Source: Bacteroidales bacterium UBA1733 (GTDB lineage Bacteria > Bacteroidota > Bacteroidia > Bacteroidales > UBA3663). From it: DNA of 11,195 nt. This document shows, in pieces, positions 1-8,070 of this stretch. Positions within the stretch are counted from its first letter, which is position 1. Each line of letters begins with the position of its first letter. The DNA lies in contig DCIF01000132.1 in assembly GCA_002315795.1 (NCBI GenBank), positions 23,657 through 34,851 of the forward strand. Reading direction: 5' to 3'. Made by a program: the position numbers and the translations under genes. Under the pieces are notes generated by a model, which saw nothing but the letters and a program-made list of their open reading frames with translations, was not told where the DNA came from and made no database searches.

Positions 1-3000
1 ACCGAAGAAGTGATCCAGTCGGTATAAGTGATCTTATTCAGCGGAATGTTCCACGATGCATCAAACGTCTGGTTGTAATCTACAGGCGTACCTAACTTCC
101 AGATCTGTGTCCAGATGGTATCACGCCAACGCTCGTACTCGTCAGGGTAGAGGTACTTGTTGACTGGAACATCCGGTTCGTCAATGCGTGAGTTGGTGGC
201 CGACTGGAAATTGAATTTGATATTCTTCGTCAGATCCCAGGAGATGTTGGTCTGACGAAGCATGGTGAATGTCTTGGTGTAGCTCACTGGCATCGTAAAA
301 TCGGTCTCAGTAGCCTCAATGTTACGGAGTTGCTCCTCGAAGTATGTTCGGTTGACCTGCAATCCCAGTGAGATATTGTTCGGCAACCAATTCAACTGCA
401 TATCGTCTTTCAGTTTCTTGAAAGGTGACTTGCTATTGCTGTTGTTTCTATTGTTGTTTTGCTGGTTTGCTGACTTGTCGTTCTGTTTTTTGCTGTTCCC
501 GGCAGGGAAGAACTTCAGAGGTTTGAAGTACGGACTCCAGTTGTAGTTGATGGCACCACGATAACTGTCGTTGTGCTCGTACTCGGTCGTCGGATTATGC
601 GACTTTTGGCGGTTCTGGCTGTAGCTCATCACGACGTTCGAAGGATCCCATGGCATAGGATGTTTCGATTTGACATCGAACTTCATGCCAGAGAGTGACA
701 TTGAACTGGTTTCACTCACGGTTTGTACCAGCGCACGGATAGAGTCTTTCTGTCGCTCAGCCGAATATGTATCGAGCGTCTCATCGACAGTCAGATCCTC
801 ATTATATGGATCATATTTCGGAGTCTGTACCTGCTTGGAATAACTGTAATATAATGGTGCAGACAACTTGAGTTGCGAAGGTAACCAGCGGCCGACATCT
901 GTCTGTCCGGAGATCGCATATTCGTAGTTCTCTTCCAACGCACGGTTGGCAGTTGATTGTTCAACACTTCCCCAACCTACTGAGGTGTAACTGCCTGAAC
1001 CATTGATGGTAGCAAGGTCACTTACGCGCAAGGTAGCATTGCCTCGAGCTGCCCAACCTCCACTCTCGTCCATACCGTCTGTGCGGAGTTCGTTAACCCA
1101 GACCGTACCAGACTGATCTGAGCGACCCACATTGCGCACGCCAATCATAATGACGGTACATTCGCCAAGCGACGGATTACCGACTACCGTGATGCGATTG
1201 GAATGATTGTCCTTATCAAAGATCGTATAGGGCTGATTGAAGCTCACACCTTCCTGTCCCTGTTGCTTGAGCGTATTGCGTTCGCGCTTCAGGGAAGTGA
1301 ACTTTGAGAGTTTGACGTTGATCATGTTCTCCTCTGGCCATACTTTCTTACGGTCAGAAGGAGAGTTGTTATTATAGGTCTGATGCGGTGTGAGATGCAG
1401 TGGCACCTCATACTCATAATAATTATCTTTGTAGTCGCTTCCTATACGCAGGAAGATGGCCAGATCGTTATCATGCAACTGTGTTTCGCCCTCATTGGCA
1501 TGCGCATGAGCAAACAGCTGCAGGTTCTCGTACTGACGCAGATCTACGCCAGAATTCTTATAGACGGCCAATGCATCATGTGGCGAAAGATCTTGAATAC
1601 GCAGACTCAACGCCTGTTCGTTCTGCTGCACGGAGTTCGTTCCAGGAGTGACAATACGTGAGATACCAGGAGGAAGCACATAGTTGACTGGTGTCGAACC
1701 TGAATGTTCCTCAATGTTGACCGTACTGGTGCTGAGCGAAGCGTTACTGCTCTGAGTGTAACCACGTTCGGTCAGATCTCCCTTGTAAGCTCTCCAGTCT
1801 GAGCGTACCAGATCAAGGGTGGCGAAACGAAGCACCTGATCATTCTTCCAACCCGTCATCAGCATACGCATGAAACGGATACTCTTAAAGTTGGAGATAT
1901 TACCAACCGTGGTATAGTTCTGACGCAAAGGCACACGGAAGAGGTACCATTTCACTTCACGTCGCTGGCCATCACGTGTGGTGATCGTTCGGTTGCTGAC
2001 GTCTGCGATATATGGATTCTCAGCCACATTCATGTGTCCTCGTTGCATCTCTATGTCATACTCAAAGTATCGCTCATACTCGTTCAGCGTGTTGTCTACA
2101 TTGATATCCTCAACATCCGGAGTACTCTTGTAAGCTGTACTGTAAGACTCGTCACTGTCACTCGAACTTGGAGAGTTGCCTTCCGTACCATTGATATACA
2201 TGTATCGCTGGAGGATAGAGGCCGAGATCTCGTCCCATTTATTGCTGCGGAAGTAGCGGTAGTTATCGCCAGCAGGATCATTTAACGGAGAGAATGGATC
2301 GTCTTTCCATTTATCGAGCACAGGCGCTTCGACCTTCTGCTTCAATGTATCGACGTAATTGCGATAAGTGCCGAACTGCTTCTCTTCGTCTGTGCTGAGG
2401 CCATTCAGACCCACGTCTTGTGCCTTGTGAGAAGCAGAAGAATTGTCGAAAGCATAGACGGTACTTGTTCGGGTGCTGACACGTCCCCAGATGGTCTCCT
2501 TGATGGCAGAGAGATCTCCGTTGACGTCAATACCATTTTCGAACGATTTGTAGCCATCTTTCAGGATGTCTTCAGACACTTCTCCGAGTTGCAGCACCAG
2601 CTTTCCTTCGTCATTCGGTTTCCAGGTCGAATCGTTCTCAATCTCGATGAAAGGATCCATGAGCCAGAACTCCACATACTCATAGTTGGCCGACTCAAAG
2701 TTGGTGACATCCATAGATCGCATCAGTCCTCCCCAGTTTTTCTCCGGATCCATGAGGTTGCCTTGACGGTCTATTCGGCTGGCACTGACATTATAAGAAC
2801 CACGTTTCGATGGGTAGTAAGCCAGGTTCAGGATGTCAAGAATACCTGTAGCACCATACTCCAGTTCCTTATTCGGATAGATCTCGTCGAAGTTGACCTG
2901 TCGCACACGATGGTCACTGAGCTGCTTGTCGTCATTCTTGATATGAGTAGGAGTGAGGTTGCTTGTCTGAGAAGTGAACAGACGGTCAATGCGATACCAG

Positions 3001-5528
3001 GCCAAGTGAGCTCGGTAAGCGTTATAGTCGGTTGTCAGCTGGCTGCCACCCACTTTTCTACCCAGGATACTGACAGGGGTACTGGCCAATTGCCAGAGAG
3101 AAGGAACGGCCAGATCCTTCGATGATTCTGAGCTCTCAAAGTCATCAAGATAGATAGAGCCATTGCTTCCGATGTCTGAGCTGTGGCCAGCCACCAGATG
3201 CGCGAACTCGCCTTCGATGCTGAAGTTCGAGGGTGCGGTTGCCTTGATCCAGGGAATCGTTCCTATGGCGTTGGTAAGCCACATGAAGTCCTTGTTCCAC
3301 TTGAAGTTGAAACCATAGATGGTGTTGTTGATCGGAATTTCGGTCATCGACACTTTGGTTGTGAGTGGTGTCTCATGCAGGTTGATGACGGTGGCACCAA
3401 ACTTCAGGTCTTTTGACCAGTCATACTGCATGTCGAGTCCCATCATGGTCTTGCGCTGGAGCGAATACTCCGACTGATCTTCGAGGCTGACACTCACACT
3501 CGTACCACTGTCAATGATACTCTGATTGAGGATGGTGACGATACCCATGGTATAATCCACAGAGTAGTCAGAACCTTCGACAAGCGTTGTGCCACCAGCC
3601 GTAACACGTACCGACCCTCGGGCAACGTTCATCGCACCTAAGCTGATTTCTGCACCACTGCTGGCACTGTACTCGCCTTTCATTCGGAACTTATTGTGTT
3701 CGGCTACCTGTTCGGCTTCTGTAAGTGTCATCGAGTACAGTTCAGGATAGCAATACCGTTCGGCTTCAGCAGATCCCTTGCCGAAAACCTTCTCCAGATG
3801 ACTGCCAAAAGGTTCGACGACCGGGAAGATGATACGTCCACCTGAAGCATTGACCGTGTAGCCCTCTACCCAGTCGAACTGACCATCGCTATGACGCTCC
3901 TGATTCTGGTTCAACTGATCCAGATTCATCACCTTGATCAACAGTTGATTCTTGATCGGATCGGCATTGATATAGTTGGTATAAGTACCCACACTGTCGT
4001 TGAGGTACTGTATCTGCATCGTGAAGTTGTTCTTCTGCAGAGAGCTGACTCCCAGAGAATAGATGTTTTTCATCATCAGATCCCAGAGTTTGTTCTTCGG
4101 ATCACCCGTGGTACTTTTCAGCAGCTTGACAAAAAGTGTGCGAGTGGCATCTTCTGCATTGTCGCTGGCAAATTCGCCTACCTGATAAGTCTGACCGCCT
4201 TTGGTATATTGGAAAGCCACTGCCAGCGTGCAGTCATCATCAATCTTGCTTCGCAAAGAGATGTAACCTAATGCTTTATTGAAAGAATATTCTGAAGAAG
4301 ACAGCAATCGGGCAGATTCAATCTTCTCAAAGTCGCGTCCGCTCTTCATCGAAGGATCAAAGGCCTCCATGCCCGTTGTTGCCTGCTCAATATGACGCAA
4401 TGCAGCCGACTGAGTCAGACTCTGGTAGAGTGAGTTCGCATTGTTAGCAGGGGAAGCACCCTCGTTGCCTTTATAGTAAGCGGTTGACTGCATGTTCTCC
4501 TGTGAACCTTCTCCCAGATCGGTGAATGCCAACAGATTTCGTGCATTCTCATAGCTCGCGCGTTTGTTGGTCATCCACACTTCAATGCGTGTGATCTCGA
4601 TGCCAGAAGAGATGAGTGGCAGACGCGACATGTTCTGGTCGTAGGTATCATGGAAGAAATGACCGAGGAAATAGTGGCGGTTCTCCTCATAATCAGTCGG
4701 CAGAAGCTCATAGTTCCGTTTGGTCACACCACCACGGCTGCTCACGGTCTTGCTCGTAGATTCCTGCTTGGCCAGCAACGCTGTGATATTCAGTTTGCCG
4801 AATTTGAGCTGTGTCTTGATGCCAAAGAGTGAGGAACCGCCATGTATGAGCGAATTACCCGTCGTCATCGACACATTACCGGCTTCCAGATTCTGGATAA
4901 TATCATCTTCTTCGCCTGCAAAAGCCAGCTTGAACTGTGAAGCATCAAAGTCGAACGTCGCACCTGTATTATAGTTCAGGCCGAAGCTCATCTTCGATCC
5001 GATGGTGGCTTTCATATTGAGCTGCACATCTTCTTTGAAGTCGAAGGTCCACTGATCTCTGGCTTGTTCTGATAGGGTAGGGTTATCTACGAAGTTGTGC
5101 TTCATACCCATGCTGATCGACGCTGAACCTTGGGTCTTGACGCGAATGCCGCCAGGACCGAACAGCTTCTCGGCAGGACCTAAGGAGAACTGCATATCCA
5201 GCAGGTCAAAGGCGGGTTTTCCTTCCTCTTCCTCTACCAGCTTATGATACTGGTCGAAGAAGTAGTTTGCACGCTGTTGCTTCTCGGTGTAGGTCATGTA
5301 TTCCTGTTGCGTCATCGGAATAGGGATACCAAACAGCTTCTCGCCAATCAGCGTCTTCATCAGGTAACGGTTGTTCTTCCAGTCGTACTCAATGACCGTG
5401 CGGATATTCTCTGGTTTTGGCTCAAGCGTACGACGCTCTACGGGAGCATCTGCACGTGCAATGCTTCCGAACATCAGGACTCCGATGAGGAGTGCTGAGA
5501 GCTTCGTATTTGACTTAAATATCCGCAT
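1..5528 (-). CDS. sprA: T9SS outer-membrane translocon SprA/Sov, N-terminal 1842 codons (3' end outside window)
   Basis: SprA (Sov in Porphyromonas) is the giant outer-membrane beta-barrel through which type IX secretion substrates leave the periplasm. I read the reverse strand from the ATG at 5528 to the window edge; the frame is open for 1842 codons with no stop or frameshift. A signal peptide fits residues 1-26 (basic start, hydrophobic core LSALLIGVLMFG, then ARA). Family hallmarks seen: a LFGPGGI/GSASISMG stretch near residues 120-140, GEEDDIIQNLEAGNVSM at 205-221 followed by SLFGIKTQLKFGKL, and YLDDFE at 793-798. The rest is rich in aromatic, polar, beta-strand-like sequence. Known family members are about 2400-2500 residues, so roughly 500-650 C-terminal residues are missing; this is window truncation, not gene decay. 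Residues 1675-1703 form an Asn/Lys/Ser-rich low-complexity stretch, probably a loop. The gene is divergent from galE, with Plug, its known partner, 1.2 kb beyond its start. The start is chosen because it directly yields the signal peptide. Identity is very likely from motifs; channel function is family knowledge. Confidence 0.96.
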   Translation of the reverse strand, partial: MRIFKSNTKLSALLIGVLMFGSIARADAPVERRTLEPKPENIRTVIEYDWKNNRYLMKTLIGEKLFGIPIPMTQQEYMTYTEKQQRANYFFDQYHKLVEEEEGKPAFDLLDMQFSLGPAEKLFGPGGIRVKTQGSASISMGMKHNFVDNPTLSEQARDQWTFDFKEDVQLNMKATIGSKMSFGLNYNTGATFDFDASQFKLAFAGEEDDIIQNLEAGNVSMTTGNSLIHGGSSLFGIKTQLKFGKLNITALLAKQESTSKTVSSRGGVTKRNYELLPTDYEENRHYFLGHFFHDTYDQNMSRLPLISSGIEITRIEVWMTNKRASYENARNLLAFTDLGEGSQENMQSTAYYKGNEGASPANNANSLYQSLTQSAALRHIEQATTGMEAFDPSMKSGRDFEKIESARLLSSSEYSFNKALGYISLRSKIDDDCTLAVAFQYTKGGQTYQVGEFASDNAEDATRTLFVKLLKSTTGDPKNKLWDLMMKNIYSLGVSSLQKNNFTMQIQYLNDSVGTYTNYINADPIKNQLLIKVMNLDQLNQNQERHSDGQFDWVEGYTVNASGGRIIFPVVEPFGSHLEKVFGKGSAEAERYCYPELYSMTLTEAEQVAEHNKFRMKGEYSASSGAEISLGAMNVARGSVRVTAGGTTLVEGSDYSVDYTMGIVTILNQSIIDSGTSVSVSLEDQSEYSLQRKTMMGLDMQYDWSKDLKFGATVINLHETPLTTKVSMTEIPINNTIYGFNFKWNKDFMWLTNAIGTIPWIKATAPSNFSIEGEFAHLVAGHSSDIGSNGSIYLDDFESSESSKDLAVPSLWQLASTPVSILGRKVGGSQLTTDYNAYRAHLAWYRIDRLFTSQTSNLTPTHIKNDDKQLSDHRVRQVNFDEIYPNKELEYGATGILDILNLAYYPSKRGSYNVSASRIDRQGNLMDPEKNWGGLMRSMDVTNFESANYEYVEFWLMDPFIEIENDSTWKPNDEGKLVLQLGEVSEDILKDGYKSFENGIDVNGDLSAIKETIWGRVSTRTSTVYAFDNSSASHKAQDVGLNGLSTDEEKQFGTYRNYVDTLKQKVEAPVLDKWKDDPFSPLNDPAGDNYRYFRSNKWDEISASILQRYMYINGTEGNSPSSSDSDESYSTAYKSTPDVEDINVDNTLNEYERYFEYDIEMQRGHMNVAENPYIADVSNRTITTRDGQRREVKWYLFRVPLRQNYTTVGNISNFKSIRFMRMLMTGWKNDQVLRFATLDLVRSDWRAYKGDLTERGYTQSSNASLSTSTVNIEEHSGSTPVNYVLPPGISRIVTPGTNSVQQNEQALSLRIQDLSPHDALAVYKNSGVDLRQYENLQLFAHAHANEGETQLHDNDLAIFLRIGSDYKDNYYEYEVPLHLTPHQTYNNNSPSDRKKVWPEENMINVKLSKFTSLKRERNTLKQQGQEGVSFNQPYTIFDKDNHSNRITVVGNPSLGECTVIMIGVRNVGRSDQSGTVWVNELRTDGMDESGGWAARGNATLRVSDLATINGSGSYTSVGWGSVEQSTANRALEENYEYAISGQTDVGRWLPSQLKLSAPLYYSYSKQVQTPKYDPYNEDLTVDETLDTYSAERQKDSIRALVQTVSETSSMSLSGMKFDVKSKHPMPWDPSNVVMSYSQNRQKSHNPTTEYEHNDSYRGAINYNWSPYFKPLKFFPAGNSKKQNDKSANQQNNNRNNSNSKSPFKKLKDDMQLNWLPNNISLGLQVNRTYFEEQLRNIEATETDFTMPVSYTKTFTMLRQTNISWDLTKNIKFNFQSATNSRIDEPDVPVNKYLYPDEYERWRDTIWTQIWKLGTPVDYNQTFDASWNIPLNKITYTDWITSS

Positions 5529-5547
5529 TTCTTTCGCGAGCGAAAAA
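5529..5547 (-). promoter_or_regulatory. Small hairpin/dyad just upstream of the sprA start codon
   Basis: TTTCGC (5532-5537) and GCGAAA (5540-5545) are a perfect inverted repeat separated by 2 bp. In the sprA mRNA the right strand can fold as TTTCG, loop CTCG, CGAAA, extendable by a G-U and an A-U pair, ending within a few bases of the ATG. It could limit ribosome access or be a protein-binding dyad; it could also be chance. Function is inference only. Confidence 0.35.
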
Positions 5548-5650
5548 TTTCTTAACTATTAACGCACGCGTATGAGTTTTATTGTTTGTGGTTTTAGTCA
5601 AAAAAAAGTAAAAAACTTATACAATCGAAAAAAAGCAATACAAATGTTTT

Positions 5651-5678
5651 TTTGTTACGATTTTTTTTGCTACCTTTG
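5651..5678 (+). promoter_or_regulatory. Bacteroidetes-type sigma promoter for galE
   Basis: TACCTTTG at 5671-5678 is an exact match to the Bacteroidetes -7 box TAnnTTTG. A TTTG at 5651-5654 could be the -33 element, but the 16-bp gap is a few bases shorter than usual. A T-rich tract lies around it. Transcription would start around 5685, about 28 nt before the galE ATG. This placement also argues against translation from the in-frame ATG at 5572, which lies upstream of the promoter. The -7 box is solid as a match; the -33 assignment is uncertain. Confidence 0.6.
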
Positions 5679-5712
5679 CCGCGTATTTAGGAAACTAATT
5701 ATTCATCATATC

Positions 5713-6747
5713 ATGGCTAATAAAATTGTATTGACAGGCGGCTGCGGATTCATTGGCAGCCACACATGTGTCGAACTTCAGAATGCTGGTTACGATGTTG
5801 TCATCTTCGACAATCTCTCTAACAGTGAAGCTTCTGTGATCGACGGTATTGAACGTATTACCGGCAAGCGTCCCTCTTTTCATCAGATTGACTGTACCGA
5901 CAAGGGAGCTGTCTATCAGGCTTTCCAACAGGAAGGTCCCATTGCCGGTGTCATCCACTTTGCTGCCAGCAAGGCAGTAGGAGAGAGCGTACAGAAACCT
6001 TTGCTCTACTATCGCAATAATCTCTCTTCGTTGATGAACATGCTCGAAGCTGCTCAGGATTTTCACCTTAAAGGCTTTGTGTTCAGCTCTTCATGTACCG
6101 TCTATGGTGAGCCTGATCAGAGTCCGGTTGATGAGAATGCTCCTATCAAGCCTGCCACTTCGCCTTATGGCAACACCAAGCAGATTGCAGAGGAGATCAT
6201 TCAGGACTACCTGCATACAGGAGTCGATTTCAATGCCATCATCCTCCGTTACTTCAATCCGGTTGGTGCACATCCAACTGCAGAGATTGGCGAGTTGCCT
6301 CGTGGTGTGCCTAACAACCTCCTGCCATACGTTTGCCAGACGGCTATGGGTATCCGTAAGGAACTCAGTGTCTTCGGCGATGATTATGATACACCAGACG
6401 GCTCTTGTATCCGCGACTATATTGACGTCATCGATTTGGCCAAGGCTCACGTCTGTTCGTTGAATCGCATGGTTGAGGGTAAGTCGGCCGAGAAGATCGA
6501 GTATTTCAACCTTGGTACCGGCAATGGTGTCAGTGTCCTTGAGTTGGTGAATACCTTCATGGAGGCTACAGGTGTGAAGGTCCCTTATAAGATTGTGGGT
6601 CGTCGTGAAGGCGATATCGAAAAGATCTGGGGCAATCCATCTCGTGCCAATGAGGTTCTCGGCTGGAAGGCTACTCAGCCTCTTGCTACAACGCTGGCCA
6701 ATGCTTGGCGCTGGCAGCAGAAGTTGCGTGAGCGTGGAGTGATGTAA
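5713..6747 (+). CDS. galE: UDP-glucose 4-epimerase
   Basis: GalE interconverts UDP-glucose and UDP-galactose in the cytoplasm using tightly bound NAD; it supplies UDP-galactose for surface glycans and serves the Leloir pathway. The 344-residue product has the usual GalE length. The NAD-binding Rossmann motif TGGCGFIG is at residues 8-15, with acidic D33 (FDNLSNS) placed to contact the adenine ribose. HFAASKAVGESV is at 82-93, and SSSCTVYG at 125-132 carries the catalytic Ser. YGNTK at 152-156 supplies the catalytic Tyr and Lys of the extended SDR family. RYFNPVGAHP and the later NLGTGNGVSVLEL follow, typical of GalE. The frame is open further upstream to an ATG at 5572, but family members begin close to the Rossmann strand, and the likely promoter (5671-5678) lies after 5572, so 5713 is preferred. 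The leader has no Shine-Dalgarno. Plug follows after 27 bp. No other galactose or capsule genes are in view, so a housekeeping role is inferred. Confidence 0.97.
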   Translation: MANKIVLTGGCGFIGSHTCVELQNAGYDVVIFDNLSNSEASVIDGIERITGKRPSFHQIDCTDKGAVYQAFQQEGPIAGVIHFAASKAVGESVQKPLLYYRNNLSSLMNMLEAAQDFHLKGFVFSSSCTVYGEPDQSPVDENAPIKPATSPYGNTKQIAEEIIQDYLHTGVDFNAIILRYFNPVGAHPTAEIGELPRGVPNNLLPYVCQTAMGIRKELSVFGDDYDTPDGSCIRDYIDVIDLAKAHVCSLNRMVEGKSAEKIEYFNLGTGNGVSVLELVNTFMEATGVKVPYKIVGRREGDIEKIWGNPSRANEVLGWKATQPLATTLANAWRWQQKLRERGVM

Positions 6748-6760
6748 GAAACTGTGTGGA

Positions 6761-6784
6761 ATGAGGAGTGAGAAATGAGGAATG
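6761..6784 (+). repeat. 7-bp tandem repeat overlapping the plug start, with an SD-like AGGAG
   Basis: Three 7-bp units lie head to tail: ATGAGGA (6761-6767), GTGAGAA (6768-6774) and ATGAGGA (6775-6781), followed by ATG. The plug start codon is the first base of the third unit. AGGAG at 6764-6768 lies 6 nt before that ATG, a classical Shine-Dalgarno position, although Bacteroidetes rarely rely on one. Each unit offers an ATG or GTG, but because 7 is not a multiple of 3 only the one at 6775 reads into the plug frame. Confidence 0.6.
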
Positions 6785-8070
6785 TCATTTTTGCTTACTT
6801 CGGCAGACTGATAAGTTTTGCTTTGTTGTTGCTTGCTTGGCCTCTGGCTTTGCAAGCACAACAGAGTGACATTTTCTATACTCACCCTATCGATTCGCAC
6901 GTTAAGACGCTCAGGACGATTGTTGACGATGATTTCATGCTTTTGCCGGTCATTGACAACAGTCAGAATACCAGTTTGGAGATCAGTTTTGACTATCTCG
7001 CCAACGAAGAGAAATACATTGAATACAGCATCGTACATTGTGATGCTCAGTGGCGGCAGGATCATCTCTCTGAATTGGACTATGTCGATGGCTTCATGCC
7101 GGTGAAGGTCGATGGTGTACAGCCGTCGTTTAACACCTTCACCAATTACTTTCACTATAGTGTTCAGTTCCCTAACGAGACAGTTCGTCTTCAGGTCAGT
7201 GGCAACTATGCGGTGGTCTTTCACGAAGAAGGAGATCCTGAGACACCACTCGCCATTGCTACCTTCAGTGTCAGTGAGCAGTTGGCTTTTGTGTCGGGCA
7301 ATGTCAGTGCCAGTACAGATATAGATTATTTGGCCGAACATCAGCAACTTACGCTACAATGCACCTGGAGTCAGACACAGTTGCCTTATCTCGATGCGGC
7401 TCATGACCTGCAGTTGGTCGTGACTCAGAACCGTAGGCAGGACACTCGTCGCACGTTGAGCGCTCCTTCGCGCATGGAGTCAGGCAAAGCTGTCTATGAA
7501 CATCAGTCACCACTTATCTTCGAAGCAGGAAATACTTTCCGACGCTTTGAATTTACCGATTACCGCTATGCTACATTCGGTGTCGATCATGTGACTTATC
7601 ATGCTCCTGATTATCATGTGTCACTGATTCCTGATCTGGCACGTACTGGCGGTTTTTTCCGCTATGACCAGGACCAGCACGGACGCTATCTGGTGCACGC
7701 ACTTCGTGTGGACGATGTAGCCACAGAAAGTGAGTATTTCTTTGCAGAGTTCTGTCTGTCTGGTGCCATGCCTCCAAAGGGAAATGGAGGCATCTATCTG
7801 ACGGGTGACTTTACTTATGGAGAGACTACCGATGGCTATCGCATGACCTACGATCTTGAGCGTCAGTGTTATACTGCTATGGTTCAGCTGAAACAAGGTC
7901 ATTACAACTATCAGTATCTGGTGAAGAAAGCAGATGGCACGTTGACCCCCTCAATCGTTGAAGGCAATTATTATGAAACCAACAATCAGTACGAAGTCTA
8001 TGTCTATTACCGACCGATTGGTGCACGTTACGACCGATTGTTGGGTGTTGCTCAATTTGAAAAGAAATAA
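6775..8070 (+). CDS. Type IX secretion system Plug protein (DUF5103 family)
   Basis: Members of this family (Plug, Fjoh_1759 in Flavobacterium johnsoniae) bind the periplasmic side of SprA and close the translocation channel when no substrate is engaged. The 431-residue product starts with a clear signal peptide (hydrophobic residues 11-26, likely cut after A28 in ALQA-QQ). The N-terminal domain (about 40-170) shows family features: LEISFDYL, an IVHCDAQW strand, SFNTFTNYFHYSVQFPNE, then VSGNYAVVF. A middle beta-rich part has LVVTQNRRQD and GNTFRRFEF. The C-terminal part (about 330-431) looks like an immunoglobulin-like E-set fold with YLTGDF, MTYDLE, LKQGHYNYQYLV, EGNYYETNNQYEVYVYYRP and GARYDRLLG, the strongest family signature. 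Length fits the family. The start at 6775 gives the signal peptide directly and has AGGAG 6 nt upstream. It lies 27 bp after galE and abuts rpoN with no gap, so co-transcription is likely. Identity rests on motif memory, without a search; the role is inferred from the F. johnsoniae homologue. Confidence 0.9.
   Translation: MRNVIFAYFGRLISFALLLLAWPLALQAQQSDIFYTHPIDSHVKTLRTIVDDDFMLLPVIDNSQNTSLEISFDYLANEEKYIEYSIVHCDAQWRQDHLSELDYVDGFMPVKVDGVQPSFNTFTNYFHYSVQFPNETVRLQVSGNYAVVFHEEGDPETPLAIATFSVSEQLAFVSGNVSASTDIDYLAEHQQLTLQCTWSQTQLPYLDAAHDLQLVVTQNRRQDTRRTLSAPSRMESGKAVYEHQSPLIFEAGNTFRRFEFTDYRYATFGVDHVTYHAPDYHVSLIPDLARTGGFFRYDQDQHGRYLVHALRVDDVATESEYFFAEFCLSGAMPPKGNGGIYLTGDFTYGETTDGYRMTYDLERQCYTAMVQLKQGHYNYQYLVKKADGTLTPSIVEGNYYETNNQYEVYVYYRPIGARYDRLLGVAQFEKK

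Larger units (their letters stand above)
5529..5712. other. Divergent sprA-galE intergenic region
   Basis: This 184-bp A/T-rich gap must hold the start signals of both sprA (leftward) and galE (rightward). It has several A- and T-runs, including T-runs at 5647-5653 and 5661-5668. The galE promoter is recognisable. For sprA I found only a weak candidate on the minus strand: TTTG (5644 down to 5641), 19 bp, then TATAAGTT (5621 down to 5614), whose second half does not match the TAnnTTTG consensus. I do not call it as a promoter. No small gene is supported here. Confidence 0.7.

Noticed and set aside
2418..3125. 235-codon open frame on the plus strand inside sprA
   Set aside because: Antisense to a continuous SprA reading frame carrying family motifs; the product has no recognisable domain.
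5614..5644. sprA promoter on the minus strand (TTTG, 19 bp, TATAAGTT)
   Set aside because: Spacing is reasonable, but the -7 part lacks the TTTG half, and in such A/T-rich DNA partial matches are expected.
5572..5712. Upstream in-frame ATG giving galE 47 extra residues
   Set aside because: The added residues do not belong to the GalE fold, and the likely promoter (5671-5678) lies downstream of that ATG.
6091..7347. Long open frame of 418 codons on the minus strand across the galE-plug junction
   Set aside because: It lies wholly antisense to galE and plug, its product resembles no family I know, and no start signal precedes it. It is a shadow of the coding frames opposite.
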